A DNA stretch of 64,000 bases. Origin: Inia geoffrensis (Eukaryota > Chordata > Mammalia > Artiodactyla > Iniidae). Each line of letters begins with the position of its first letter. Within the stretch, counting starts at the first letter, position 1. The position numbers were made by a program, and so were the translations under genes. The notes under the pieces are model-generated. The model ran no database searches and was not told the DNA's origin. It was given only the letters and a program-made list of their open reading frames with translations. Where the stretch lies: positions 85,594,001-85,658,000 of the forward strand of contig CM070903.1 of NCBI GenBank assembly GCA_036417435.1, given 5' to 3'. Of this stretch, positions 36,239 to 46,647 are shown in pieces.

Positions 36239-36404
36239 AAAGAGGCAGAGAGAGATCTGACATAGAAGAAGGCAAGTGGACACTGAATCAAAACACCACC
36301 CTATAGGTTTTGAGGATGAAATAAGGGGCCATGAAATGGAATGCAGCCTCAAAGTTTGTGGCAATTTGTTACAGCAGCCAAAGGAAACAAATACAGAACC
36401 TTAT

Positions 36405-36640
36405 ATGCAATGAAGTTTTGGGTTTTTTTGGAAGCTTTTCTGTACACATAATCTCATTGGATCCTTACAATGATTCTATGGCTTGTAGCCATAGTTCTGT
36501 AGATGGGGAAATTGAGGTTCAGAGAGGTTAAGTAATGAATGGCCCAAGCTCATCGAGCTAATAAGTAGGGGGGCATTGGGATTTGAACCCAGTTCTTCTC
36601 ATGTTAGAGATTCTGTCCTGTTAACGACTGTGCACTTTTG
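36405..36640 (+). repeat. MIR, well preserved
   Basis: 'tctcattggatccttacaat', 'ggggaaattgaggttcagag' and 'gggatttgaacccagttctt' are classic MIR. Confidence 0.9.
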
Positions 36641-37760
36641 CATATTGTTATGTATTTTATTGTTGAGAAACAAAGAAGTTAGCAGTTGCCTGATGACATA
36701 AGCAAATAATAGGGCTACAGGTAGAAGTTAAGTCACTGATTATTTTCTAGTATCTTAACCAACATATGCAGAGTAAGGAGAGAACATAGGAACTAATTTC
36801 CTTTCCTCAAATTGTTCTATTTCCGAAAATCAGCCACCTCAGTCTTGTAGGTTGTTGTGGGGTGGTGGATTCCTACCTTTCTTTTTCTGTCTCCAAGTTT
36901 CAGTTTTCGTGTTTGAGTCACAGACCAAAATCAGGAGTGACTCCTTTCTCTGGGCTGCTGATAGTTTGTAAGCATTAGGTGGAAACTTCAGAGCACAAAG
37001 AGAGTGAATCAGGCCAAGGGTTATTTGCCACTCGAGGGTCCATTTAAACCAATGCCCAACAATGGTATGAAATTGTGTTTTAAACCCCCTGCTTGTGAGA
37101 CCTTGTTTTTTTTTTCTCGTCCTCCTTCTTCTGAATGTTGGAGAAGTTTTAATCCTCAATTTTGGGGTCTGAGTGGAGAGAGGATTGCACCCACAGGGCT
37201 GGGTACTCTCTAAGAAGCTGTTTTGGAGAAGGGAGCTCTTCCTCCTCTCTCACTTCCCTTTGGGAAGACATGATTGGCAATGTTGACATTCAATCCTGAT
37301 CCACTCCCTCAGTGCAGAGGTCCTTCTGAGTATTTTAGGAACAACACGAATGTAAATGCTTCTGGCCCAGGCAGGTAGCCCCACCTCCCCCTCCTCCCTG
37401 CCATCAACAGACACTCTGAATCACCACAATATTGGTGGGGGAGGGGTCCAATGCTCCATGTGTGGACTTTCAACCAATTCTGTTTTCAGACTTCCATAGT
37501 AACTCCCACCTTCTGTGGCTCCTGATACCACCAAATCCTTAGCTGCCCAATGGTTCTGCAGGGCACATTGGTTTGCTCTCCACGGGAGCCCCTTCTATGG
37601 ACAATTTTCATAGCTCTCTCCCCTTCTCTAATGAAACCGAGATCCCCTAGAGCCGACTTCTCCTGCCAAGTTTCTTATCAACCTCTCTATCCAAAACTTT
37701 ATCTCCTTTCTTGTCCTGCACCTGTTCCCTTCAGCATTGAGGAGTATCAAAGAAAATGGG
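36641..37760. other. Anonymous DNA
   Basis: No gene recognised. The minus frame 36839-37159 has no known motif. Confidence 0.4.
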
Positions 37761-37815
37761 GGATTGAAACTGAGCAGGACCCTCCGGGGCCCTCCAGGGT
37801 AAAAAAGCCTCTCTG

Positions 37816-38027
37816 AGGGCTTCCCTGGTGGTGCAGTGGTTGAGAGTCCACCTGCCAATGCAGGAGACACGGGTTCGTGCCTCGTTCCGGGAAGATCCCA
37901 CGTGCCGCGGAGCGGCTGGGCCTGTGAGCCATGGCCGCTGAGCCTGCGCGTCCGGAGCCTGTGCTCCGCAACGGGAGGGGCCACAACAGTGAGAGGCCCG
38001 CGTACCGCAAAAAAAAAAAAAAAAAAA
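37816..38027 (+). mobile_element. CHR-type SINE
   Basis: The TSD is aaaaaagcctctctg at 37801-37815 and 38028-38042 (exact). A tail of 23 nt or more. Confidence 0.95.
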
Positions 38028-38463
38028 AAAAAAGCCTCTCTGTGTCCCCTATTTCTTGTTTGTAGAAGAAGGCTTTAGTCTTTTAGGCGTTCCCTAAGCT
38101 CCAAAGAGCAGGCCCAGGCAGTTACTAATTAGGGAAGTGAAGAAAATTCCTTCAGAAACAAAGAAAAAGCAGTTAAACAAAAGTAATGACAATACTTCAG
38201 TGATAAAGCAGGGTCCTAGTTCCTCCTCAAGGGATACACATAACAATCTGATGTATATCTTTGAAGCTGTTCTTCAGGAAATAAAACCCTCACTCAGGCA
38301 GAGGATGGTGACTACTGCTGAACATAAGCACTAGACTCATACTGGATGGAACCAGAAAGTTAATGATTGAGATTCCTTAAACATCACCCTGTTACCTCAC
38401 CACTGACGGATCAGAAGAAAAAAGTTATGAATCCTCCAGCCCCTGCACCCAAATGTTGTCTTT

Positions 38464-38656
38464 TTTTTTTTTTTTTTGCGGTATGTGGGCCTCTCACTGT
38501 TGTGGCCTCTCCCGGCTCCGGACGCGCAGGCTCGGCGGCCATGGCTCACGGGCCCAGCCGCTCTGCGGCCTGGGGGATCTTCCCAGACCAGGGCACAAAC
38601 CCATGTCCCCTGCATTGGCAGGTGGACTCTCAACCACTGAGCCACCAGGGAAGCCC
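38464..38656 (-). mobile_element. CHR-type SINE with internal deletion
   Basis: The TSD is caaatgttgtcttt, starting at 38450, and again at 38657-38670. About 20 bp present in other copies ('gttgcggagcacag' zone) is missing near 38512. Confidence 0.93.
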
Positions 38657-38814
38657 CAAATGTTGTCTTTAAAGCCACTTCCCTGAAAACCATCAAGGAG
38701 TTTAGGTCTTCTGAGCATAAGCCACCCACACTCTTTGCTGGACACTGCAATAAGCGCTGTACTTTCCTTCACCACAACTGGTATCAGTAAATTGGCTTTT
38801 CTGTGTGGTGGGCA

Positions 38815-39336
38815 TGTTGCAGGAAAGAAAGTGGAGCACAAAAGGATGGTAATGTCCCAGGTTTCAGGTGAGTCCTTGGGACAGCCACCAAGTGTGGGTT
38901 CTTGGCTTTGCACAGGAAAGCAAGAGTGAGCCATACTAAAGTGAAAGAAGGTTTATTCAGGGAGATACACACTCCATAGACAGAGTGTGGGCCATCTCAG
39001 AAGGCGAGAGAAGCACCAGGGTACGGGGTTGTCAGTTTTTATAGGAGTGGGTAATTTCACAGGCTAATGAATGGGAGGAATATTCCAGCGATTTTGGGGA
39101 AGAGGTGGGGATTTCCAGGAATTGGGCCACCGCCCACTTTTTGACCTTTATGGTTGGCCTTGGAACTGTCATGACACCTGTGGGCGTGTCATTTAGCTTG
39201 CTAATGTGTTACAATAAGCATATACTGAGGCTCAAGTTCTAGTGGAAGTTGGCTCTTCTGCCATCTGGGACCTATTTGGTTCTAATCAGTTTATGTCATT
39301 CTTTTAAAGGTTGTGCCCTGCCCCCTTCCTGTCTCA
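38815..39336 (-). mobile_element. ERV1-type solo LTR, family B, minus strand
   Basis: TG...CA ends (+ strand tgttgc...gtctca) and an exact 4-bp TSD ggca at 38811-38814 and 39337-39340. A minus-strand AATAAA lies at about 38955. It sits inside the end of the family A LTR. About 400 bp is homologous, inverted, to 41446 onward. Confidence 0.88.
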
Positions 39337-39660
39337 GGCAAGCAGACCCAAGTTTAGTTTGGTAACAATAAGACAATCTAGTTTTTGTGTCATAAAATTT
39401 TGTTACATCTAGTGATATCTCTTTTTCTAATCTCTTTGTTATGATAGATTTATACCTTTTTCTCATGGACATTTTGGTGAGGGCTTGAATTGGAAAGGAG
39501 ATAAATGTATGTGATCAGTCTATTTGTTTAACTAGAAATCAGCCTTTACTTTGAGTGGTTCAATTTGTTTTCAGTCATGTCTCTTCAGGGCAACAAATGA
39601 TGGAATTAAAAAATCTTTTCCAAAAAAAAAAAAATCCTTCCCATGATCCTTTTAATTTAA

Positions 39661-39868
39661 TTTATTTTTATTTTTTTGCGGTACATGGGCCTCTCACTGT
39701 CGTGGCCTCTCCCATTGCGGAGCACAGGCTCCGGACGCGCAGGCTCAGCGGCCATGGCTCACGGGCCTAGCCGCTCTGCGGCATGTGGGATCTTCCTGTA
39801 TCGGTGCATGAACCTGTGTCCCCTGCATCAACAGGCGGACTCTCAACCACTGCGCCACCAGGGAAGCC
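39661..39868 (-). mobile_element. CHR-type SINE
   Basis: Complete minus-strand SINE. The TSD ccttttaattta/cctttttaatttta flanks it, ending at about 39660 and starting again at about 39869. Confidence 0.92.
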
Positions 39869-39894
39869 CCTTTTTAATTTTAAAAGGGAAGTTT

Positions 39895-40385
39895 TGTAAC
39901 AGGGAAGAACAAAATCTGACTCCATGTTGAATCTGTTTCTTTTACTTTGACCTTTGCTTTCCATTGTTTTTATTCTGTCTATAGCTATAGGCATACATAA
40001 TGGCCTGCCTCGGGGAACCCTGCCCCTCTGCCTGAATGTTAAACTAAAGTGCCTTTATTCAGCTCACAGGGAAACATTCTGCACCTGTGAATGGCTGCAG
40101 AAAAGAAGAAAATAACACATCCCATTCCTGAGGCTGGCCAAAACCAGGAGATATTTTGCAAGACTTATGGCCTTTTTACTCTACTTCCTCATCTCCTCCC
40201 CCTTTCCGTTCTGTAAAAGAAACTAGCATTCAGGCCCTGATAACATGGTACTCTAGGACACCAGTCCACCATCTTCTCGGATGCCCAGCTTTCCGAATAA
40301 AGTTGCTATTCCTCGCCTCGTTACCTTTTCTCCCAATTTATTGGCCTGTTGTACAGTGAGCAGAGTGAGCTTGGACTCGGTAACA
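39895..40385 (+). mobile_element. ERV1-type solo LTR, family C
   Basis: 491 bp from tgtaacaggg to ggactcggtaaca, with an AATAAA signal at about 40297 and an exact 4-bp TSD gttt at 39891-39894 and 40386-40389. The last bases plus TSD are repeated once downstream (40392-40414). Confidence 0.88.
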
Positions 40386-40518
40386 GTTTACAGCTTGGAC
40401 TCAGTAACAGTTTAGTTCTTTTAATGTTTTCATTGGTACATTTATACATTGTTTTCTACTGAATCCTTTTGGTTATGCCATTTCTACAGCACATTTTAAA
40501 GTCTTAATTCCATGTAGA

Positions 40519-41086
40519 TGTTACCGAACACAAGTTCATGTGTCCAATGCACAGTGAGGCCAAACAAACTGAAACATCCAAGTTTGGAGCAGAGAAAGGT
40601 TTATTGCAAGGTCAAGCAAGGAGAATAGGTGGCTCATGCTCAAAAAATCCCAAACTGTCCAATGGTTTCCAGGGAGAAGTTTTTTAGGCAAAATTTGGGG
40701 TGAGGGCTGCAGAGTGTGTGACTTTCTTCTATTGGCTGGTGGTGAGGTAACAAGGCAGTGCTCCAGGAATCTTGTGCTCTGCCTGAAGTTACCATCCTCC
40801 ACCTGGGTGGGGGCTTTAGTTCCTACAGAAGACTCAAAGATATTGTTATGTATATTCCTTGAGGAGGAACCAGGACCCTGTCCCATGGCTGTACTATTGT
40901 TTCTTGACTATTCCTCCCCTGTTTTTCATTCTCTCCCTTCCCTGATTAGCAACTGTTTGAATCTGCCTTTTGGAACTCATGGAAAGTCAAGGAGGTTGAA
41001 TGAAGTCTATTTCCTACAAACAAGAAATGGGGGACATGGAAAGGACTTGTACCCGGGAGGGCCCCACAGGATCCTGCTCTGTTTAA
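40519..41086 (-). mobile_element. ERV1-type solo LTR, family A, minus strand
   Basis: Reverse-complement copy of family A. The 5' end reads 'aacagagcaggatcctgtgg' and the 3' end 'gttcggtaaca' on the minus strand. AATAAA (minus) lies at about 40605. The exact 4-bp TSD taga lies at 40515-40518 and 41087-41090. Confidence 0.88.
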
Positions 41087-41299
41087 TAGATGACTATCAA
41101 ATGTTTTAAATCCAGTTCTTTAGCTTTAGTCTTCTAAATGCTTTTATTCCATAACCCTGAATTTGAGTTAATTATTTTTAAGCCCTCCCTGGGGGGCTTG
41201 TCAGTATTTTCCAGTTGGCTAAATTCCACTTTGAGGCATTTGATCCTACTTAACAAAAACAGTAATAATATCCATCTGGAAATTTATTGTTTTAAAAAT

Positions 41300-41445
41300 A
41301 TCTTCATGCATACCATATAATTTTCTTCTCCCAATAACCTGTAAGGGAGGCAGTGAAGATATTTTCCAAATTGACAACAGAGGAATAACCAGAGGTTGGG
41401 AGGGGCGACTTAGTGACTCACCTAAGTCCCCACAGCTAGTGGGGT
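41300..41445 (+). repeat. MIR fragment
   Basis: 'tgactcacctaagtccccac' and 'agctagtgggg' match the MIR 3' half, cut by the LTR that follows. Confidence 0.6.
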
Positions 41446-42085
41446 TGAAACAGGAGGGAAGGGGGCAGGGCACAACCTTTGAAAGAATGACATAGCCCGA
41501 GGACATGACATAAACTGATTAGAACCAAATGGGTCCAAGATGGCAGACAAGTTGACTTCCACTAGACCTTGAGCCTCAGTATGTGCTCACTGTAACACAT
41601 CAGAAGCTAAATGACACACCCACAGGCACCATGACAGTTCCAAGACTGACCATAAGGATCAAAAAGTGGGCGGTAGCCCAATTTCTGGAAATCCCCGCTC
41701 CTTCCTGAAATAGCTGGAATATTGCTCCCACTTATTAGCCTATGAAATTACACACCCCTATAAAAACTGACAACCCCATACCCTGGTGCCTTTCTCACCC
41801 TCTGAGATGGCCCACACTCTGTCTGTGTTTCTCTTTAAATAAATCTACTTTGTCTCTCATTGAATTCTTTCTGCAATGAGACGTCAAGAACCTGAGCTTC
41901 ATTAAGTCCTAAGTGATCTCAGTTGGAAGACTGCAGGTTTTGGCCAGGTTCTAGTCCCAGCAGCATGGGTTCAACTCCCATTCTGGGCTCTGGCTGGGTT
42001 CGAGTCTCAGCTCATGGGTTCAAGTCCCAATCTGAGGTGCACGGTTTCAGAGTCACAGCCAGTCCCAAGTCACCCCACTCTTTAA
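41446..42085 (+). mobile_element. ERV1-type LTR, family B, plus strand
   Basis: Starts 'tgaaacaggagggaaggggg'. The U3 matches the reverse complement of 39336-38930. The sequence 'cacactctgtctgtgtttct' precedes AATAAA at about 41838. The U5 differs from the minus copy and contains repeated 'gggttcragtc' phrases. The right border is uncertain and no TSD was found. Confidence 0.75.
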
Positions 42086-42264
42086 GGTGCTCTTTCCAAT
42101 TCTAAACCTGCTGACATTCATTTCTCATGATAATGAATTAATATCTCACACACATTATTCCCTACTGTACTACCACAAGCCAAACCCTTGAAACCTCAAA
42201 TTCAGTTTACTGAGTCTTTCTTCTGTCCCCCTTCCCCCACTCTACATCAACACATTGAACTTCT

Positions 42265-42438
42265 TTTTTTAAAATTAATTAATTAATTAATGTGGTTGCG
42301 TCAGGTCTTAGTTGTGGCCGGCAGGCTCTTAGTTGTGGCATGTGAACTCTTAGTTGCAGCATGCATGTGGGATCTAGTTCCTGGGCCCCCTGCATTGGAA
42401 GCTCGGGGTGTTAACCACTGAGCCACCAGGGAAGTCCC
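42265..42438 (-). mobile_element. tRNA-derived SINE
   Basis: The TSD is caacacattgaacttct at 42248-42264 and caacacactgaacttct at 42439-42455. The tail side has become an (ATTA)n tract. Confidence 0.93.
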
Positions 42439-42548
42439 CAACACACTGAACTTCTATTGTGCTTTTGCCTTTGTCCTACCTTCCTAAGTATATCTCCTTG
42501 TTACTTACAACTCAAACTTAGACTGATTTTCAAAGCCTTCCAAAATCT

Positions 42549-42800
42549 AACAGCTACCATTATCTGGTGCTTCCTGTATGTCAAGTGCCATACTAAAAGC
42601 TTCACACATACTAATTCATTTAATTTACTTACCAATTCAGTGGGGTAAGCACTACTATTATATTACCATTCTCACTTTACAAAGGGGCTAGTGCGGGGTA
42701 CATAAAGATGAAGTTATTTGCAAAGCTAGGCACACACCTAGTGAGTGCTGGAGTCAGGGTCTGAAACCAGGCAGTTGACCTCTGGAGCTTCGCAGATTCC
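42549..42800 (+). repeat. MIR
   Basis: 'gtatgtcaagtgccatacta', 'cattctcactttacaaagg' and 'ggtctgaaaccaggcagttg' match. Confidence 0.85.
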
Positions 42801-43234
42801 ATAATCTCACTTTGGTATGACTTCTAGCTGTTAAAGCCCATCATACAAAAACTCCATCTCCACCCCAGCCTGAAATCCAGCTGGCAAAAAGCAACTAGTT
42901 CACTTCTTTTGCCCACATCTTAGACATCCAGTAATTCTTGTAGGTGCCAAAGGCTGACCTAGGATTTTCCACTTTTTGCTCACCGTCTGACTTCCTAAGG
43001 AAGTGCTCAGGGTTGTCTGGACCCTGCGGCCAAGTCATTGCAGAAGTTGAGATTGAGGTTAAAGTTCTACTCTTACCTTCTCCATCTATCTTGCCCTCTT
43101 GTTATTCACAGCACTAGGCATGTTGTGTCCCTTGGAGCACATGCTCAGTGAGTCCCAAAGTCACAGGTTTTTAATTTATTTCCTTAGCATGAGCTTGATT
43201 ATTGGTCCATTTCCTACTGCCTCTCTATACTATA
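42801..43234. other. Anonymous DNA
   Basis: Nothing recognised. Confidence 0.4.
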
Positions 43235-43244
43235 GACAGGACTT

Positions 43245-43457
43245 TTTTTTTTTTTTTTTTTTTTTGCGGTACTCGGGCCTCTCAGTGCTGTGGCCTCTCC
43301 CATTGCGGAGCACTGGCTCCGGACGCGCAGGCTCAGCGGCCATGGCCCATGGGCCCAGCCGCTCCGCGGCATGTGGGATCTTCCCGGACTGGGGCACGAA
43401 CCCGCATCCCCTGCATCGGAGGGCGGACTCTTAGCCGCTGAGCCACAAGGGAAGCCC
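43245..43457 (-). mobile_element. CHR-type SINE
   Basis: The TSD is gacaggactt at 43235-43244 and 43458-43467 (exact). The T run is about 23 nt. Confidence 0.95.
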
Positions 43458-43489
43458 GACAGGACTTCTTAAATTCATCTGAAGTAAAT

Positions 43490-43665
43490 GCATCAAAATG
43501 TTGATGGTTAAATATTTTTGTTTGTATTTTTTCTTTTTAAAAATTAAAAACAATTTAATTGCAGTAAAAAACTCATGACATAAAATTTACCATCTTAGCT
43601 ATTTTTAAGTGTATAGTTCAGTAGTGCTAAGTATATTCACATTGTTGTGCAACATATCAATAGTT
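43490..43665 (-). repeat. Old L1 3' UTR fragment
   Basis: 'cataaaatttaccatcttag', 'gtgtatagttcagtagtgct' and 'cacattgttgtgcaac' are the minus-strand end of an old L1. Confidence 0.7.
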
Positions 43666-43924
43666 AAACACTTCTAAAACAATAAAATTCTAGGTGGATA
43701 TTATTGTTTTTGTTAGGGCAGAATAAAATACCTCAAATATTGTGAATGTAGCCAGCTGGAAAATATTGGTACTTCATAGAAATAGGAAATTTTGGAGGCT
43801 GAAATTTGGGGGAGGAGTTAATGGTTATCTCTGGGTTGTGTTATTATACATGATTATTTTCTTCTTAGTATCTTAAATTTGATGGCTTTCCTACACTGTG
43901 CATGTGTTACTTTTTGTTGTTGTT

Positions 43925-44256
43925 GTTACTCTTTTTTTAATGAATGAAACAAAAGAAACAAAGGGAAAACAGCACAGCTTCCTGGCAGGTGTCAAACATG
44001 TATGTCCCAGTTTGATATCAGTATATTGGAAGGCTTCTTTCAGGCATACTTTTGTAGGGGAGCTTTCCTGGTCTTACCGAAGATGAAACAATTTCAGAAG
44101 TCTGGGCATAGAAGGTTGAAGGAAGCTGCTGATAGCTGGGGCTCCTTGGGATGCCCAAGTTAACTTGGAAATTCTTGGTGTATTCTTCGACTTTCTGATT
44201 AGATTGGAGCATTTTGTCCAGTGCATAAGACCACAGATTAAAACATCCTTTGGCGC
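43925..44256 (-). pseudogene. Unidentified candidate exon or small retrocopy
   Basis: The minus strand has an open frame from an in-frame stop near 44257 to a stop near 44017. It encodes a plausible-looking peptide, including 'NLWSYALDKMLQSNQKVEEY', then 'TKNFQVNLGIPRSPSYQQLP' and 'STFYAQTSEIVSS'. At about 44080 the frame meets a GTAAGA that would make a good 5' splice donor. Alternatively the frame runs on about 20 codons to its stop, followed on the minus strand by a short UTR-like stretch and an A-rich end (about 43925-43945), as in a processed copy. I do not recognise the protein. The upstream acceptor is ambiguous and no target duplication was found. It could also be chance. Confidence 0.3.
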
Positions 44257-44689
44257 CACCTTATGCTAAATTGAACGAATTGCACCTATTTAGACCGGTT
44301 TCACTGTATAGTCTCAGTAGCTAGACTCTCCATGAATTGGAGAGATAAGGAACAGATATAGACAGATAAGGAACTTATTTTTGCAACTATACACTGTTAA
44401 TTTCTTTCCTTTTTCCAAATTTACTCTTATGTGATGTGATACTTGAATGCTTGATACTAGGATTCATGATTCAGTTAAACATCTGTTTGGACAAATATTT
44501 GTGTGGAATTTATATGTGTTTGTATCAGGTTCTCCTTCTGCTTGTGTCACAAAGATGTCCTAAGACTGGCTTGGGATGATGCACCTGAGGGCACTTCATA
44601 TATGATATGATTGCCAGGGGAGGACAGAGCTAGGGGTCATGGCTAAATTGAAGGAGGAAAGTGCTTTATAATTATGGCAAGATCAGTCA
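44257..44689. other. Anonymous AT-rich DNA
   Basis: Nothing recognised. Confidence 0.4.
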
Positions 44690-44950
44690 TTAACAACAAT
44701 GACAGTCAACATGCATATGGTGCTTTTGGTGGCAGGCCCTGATCTAAGCACTTTTTATGTATTAACTCACTTAATCTTCCCAACAACCCTATGAGGTAGG
44801 TCCAATCACTGTCTCCATTTTAAAGACCAAGAAATGGGGGCACACAGAAATTTAGTAACTTACTCCAAGGTCACACAGTTAAGTAGCCAAGCCGAGATTT
44901 GAACTCTGAACTTATGCATTTTGGCTGCAGAGTCCATAGTCATTAGGCAA
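44690..44950 (+). repeat. MIR, well preserved
   Basis: 'caacaaccctatgaggtagg', 'actccaaggtcacacagtta' and 'gccgagatttgaactctgaa' are classic MIR. Confidence 0.9.
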
Positions 44951-45007
44951 CACTGTCTCCAACATTAAGATGCTAGAAGTTATAGCTCCCACCTTTTGAG
45001 CAACTAC

Positions 45008-45344
45008 TGAAACTGAGCAGGACCCTGTGGGGCTCCAGGGCACGGAAGCCTTTCTGGACCCCATTTCCTGTTTGTAGGAAATAGACTCCGGCCTCCACAA
45101 CCTTCCCTGAGTCCCAAAGGGCATATTTGAACAGTTGATAATCAGGGAAGGGAAGGTATGCAGAGAAAAGGGAGAAGCAGCCAGGAAACAGTAGTGCAGC
45201 CTTCCTCCTCAAGGGATACACAGAACAATACCTTTGAGCTCTTTACAGAACTAATGGGAGATGTGAACATTCCTCATTCCAGACCAGATCACAGTTTGAT
45301 AACCTCAAGAAGCTCATCAAGAGACCACCTAAGGCCAGGTTAAA
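45008..45344 (+). mobile_element. ERV1-type LTR, family A, 3'-truncated
   Basis: Starts 'tgaaactgagcaggaccctg', shares 'cctcctcaagggatacaca' with the other family A copies, and stops at about 45344 in the U3, before any poly(A) signal, where L2 sequence begins. Confidence 0.8.
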
Positions 45345-45600
45345 GGAACCTGGTATTCTGCCCTCCCTGCTCTCTCCTGCCTCAGAGCCTTTGAACTTGT
45401 TTCACCTGCTGAAGAAACCCTCCACCAGAGTTTTATATGGTTCACTTCTTAACTCTATTCAGATATGTTTACATATCACCTCCTTTCTCCAACTTGAATG
45501 TCAACTCTATGACAGCAGGGCTTTACTGCTGAATTTCCAGAGCTTAGGATAGGGCCAGACACACAGTAGGCTCTCAATAAGTACTGATTAAATGGGTAAC
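45345..45600 (+). repeat. L2 3' end
   Basis: 'ctcctgcctcagagcctttg', 'aacttgaatgtcaactctat' and 'cacagtaggctctcaataag' are L2 3' sequence. Confidence 0.8.
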
Positions 45601-45851
45601 CAGGTTATAAGTAGCTCCAGGAACCTCACTGGCAGGAATTGAGGGGTAATCTCTAAGACACTGGAATGAAAAAGCTGAATGGAATATACTAAATTTTTTC
45701 CTAAAAAGCATCTGAAGGTTCTGGTTACCAGCTCCGATTTGTATGTGTGTGTGGGGGGGGCATGAAGGTGGTTCCCACACCACCAAGCAATTCTTCACTA
45801 GTGGGTGTCCTACAACTCAACTCAGTTCTGACACTATCTACCTGGAGACAG

Positions 45852-46429
45852 TGAAACCGAGCAGGGCCTTGTGGGGCTCCTGGGCATGGAAGCCTTACTG
45901 TCCTCCTCCAGCCTCCAGAGCTTATCTGAGTTCCAAGGGGCATATTTGAACAGTTGCTAATCTGGGAAGGAGGGGATGCAAAGACAAGGGAGGGGCAGCC
46001 AAGAAACAGTAGTGCAGCCTTGGGGCAGGGTCCTGGTGCCACCTCAAGGGATACACATAACAATATCTTTAAGCCATTTATAGAATTAAAACCCAGCAAA
46101 TGGAAGATGTCAGCATTCTTCATACGGGAGAAGACCACCTGAGGCCAGACTAATGGAACCAGAGGAGCTCATCAGGAAGATTACCTGAGATGAGATTAAA
46201 GGAATGCAGGCCCTGAACACACCCTAATCTTATCAGCAACTCCACCCTTGCCATAAAACTTCTCATCAAACTCCCCTGGGTTGGGACACATAGTTTTTGA
46301 GGGCAGGAGCCCACTGTGTCTCCCCTTTGCCTGGCAAAGCAATAAAGCCATTCTTTTCTACTTCACCCAAAACTCTGTCTCTGAGATTCAATTTGGCACC
46401 AGTGTATAGAGGCTGAGCTTTTGACATCC
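45852..46429 (+). mobile_element. ERV1-type solo LTR, family A variant
   Basis: Begins tgaaaccgagcagggcc. It has AATAAA at about 46341 and ends near tttgacatcc. The exact 4-bp TSD acag lies at 45848-45851 and 46430-46433, within the older LTR. Confidence 0.87.
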
Positions 46430-46647
46430 ACAGTGTCAGATCCCACATGTTAAGGACTCAGTCCTACAAGACTGTCTACCCCCATCTGTGCTGTGCCTCA
46501 CATTACAGACACAAATGGTAAGTCCAAGTTGTCATCTGGGCTTCTGAGCAACTGGCTAGATTGAAGGTTCCAATGACCCCACCTTGGGTTTGATTAATTT
46601 GCTAGAGCAGTTCACAGAACTCAGAGAAACATTTTACTTATTACTGG

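Larger units (their letters stand above)
35782..36398 (+). repeat. MLT1-like MaLR LTR, split by two L1 pieces
   Basis: 'tgtggtaaactgaacaatgg', 'gactttgcaggtgtgaata', 'gatcttgagataggagatta' and the end 'tgttacagcagccaaagg' are MaLR-type. Removing 35935-36031 and 36063-36238 restores continuity around 'aagaaagaggcagag'. Confidence 0.7.
37765..39367 (+). mobile_element. ERV1-type LTR, family A, with three nested insertions
   Basis: Begins 'tgaaactgagcaggaccctc' and, with the SINEs at 37816 and 38464 and the LTR at 38815 removed, runs to an end 'agtttagtttggtaaca'. A 'gcaataagcgctgtactttc' stretch marks the R/U5 zone. No matching 4-bp duplication is visible (ggat against ataa), unlike its relatives. 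Family names were not assigned. No internal retroviral gene is attached. Confidence 0.75.
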
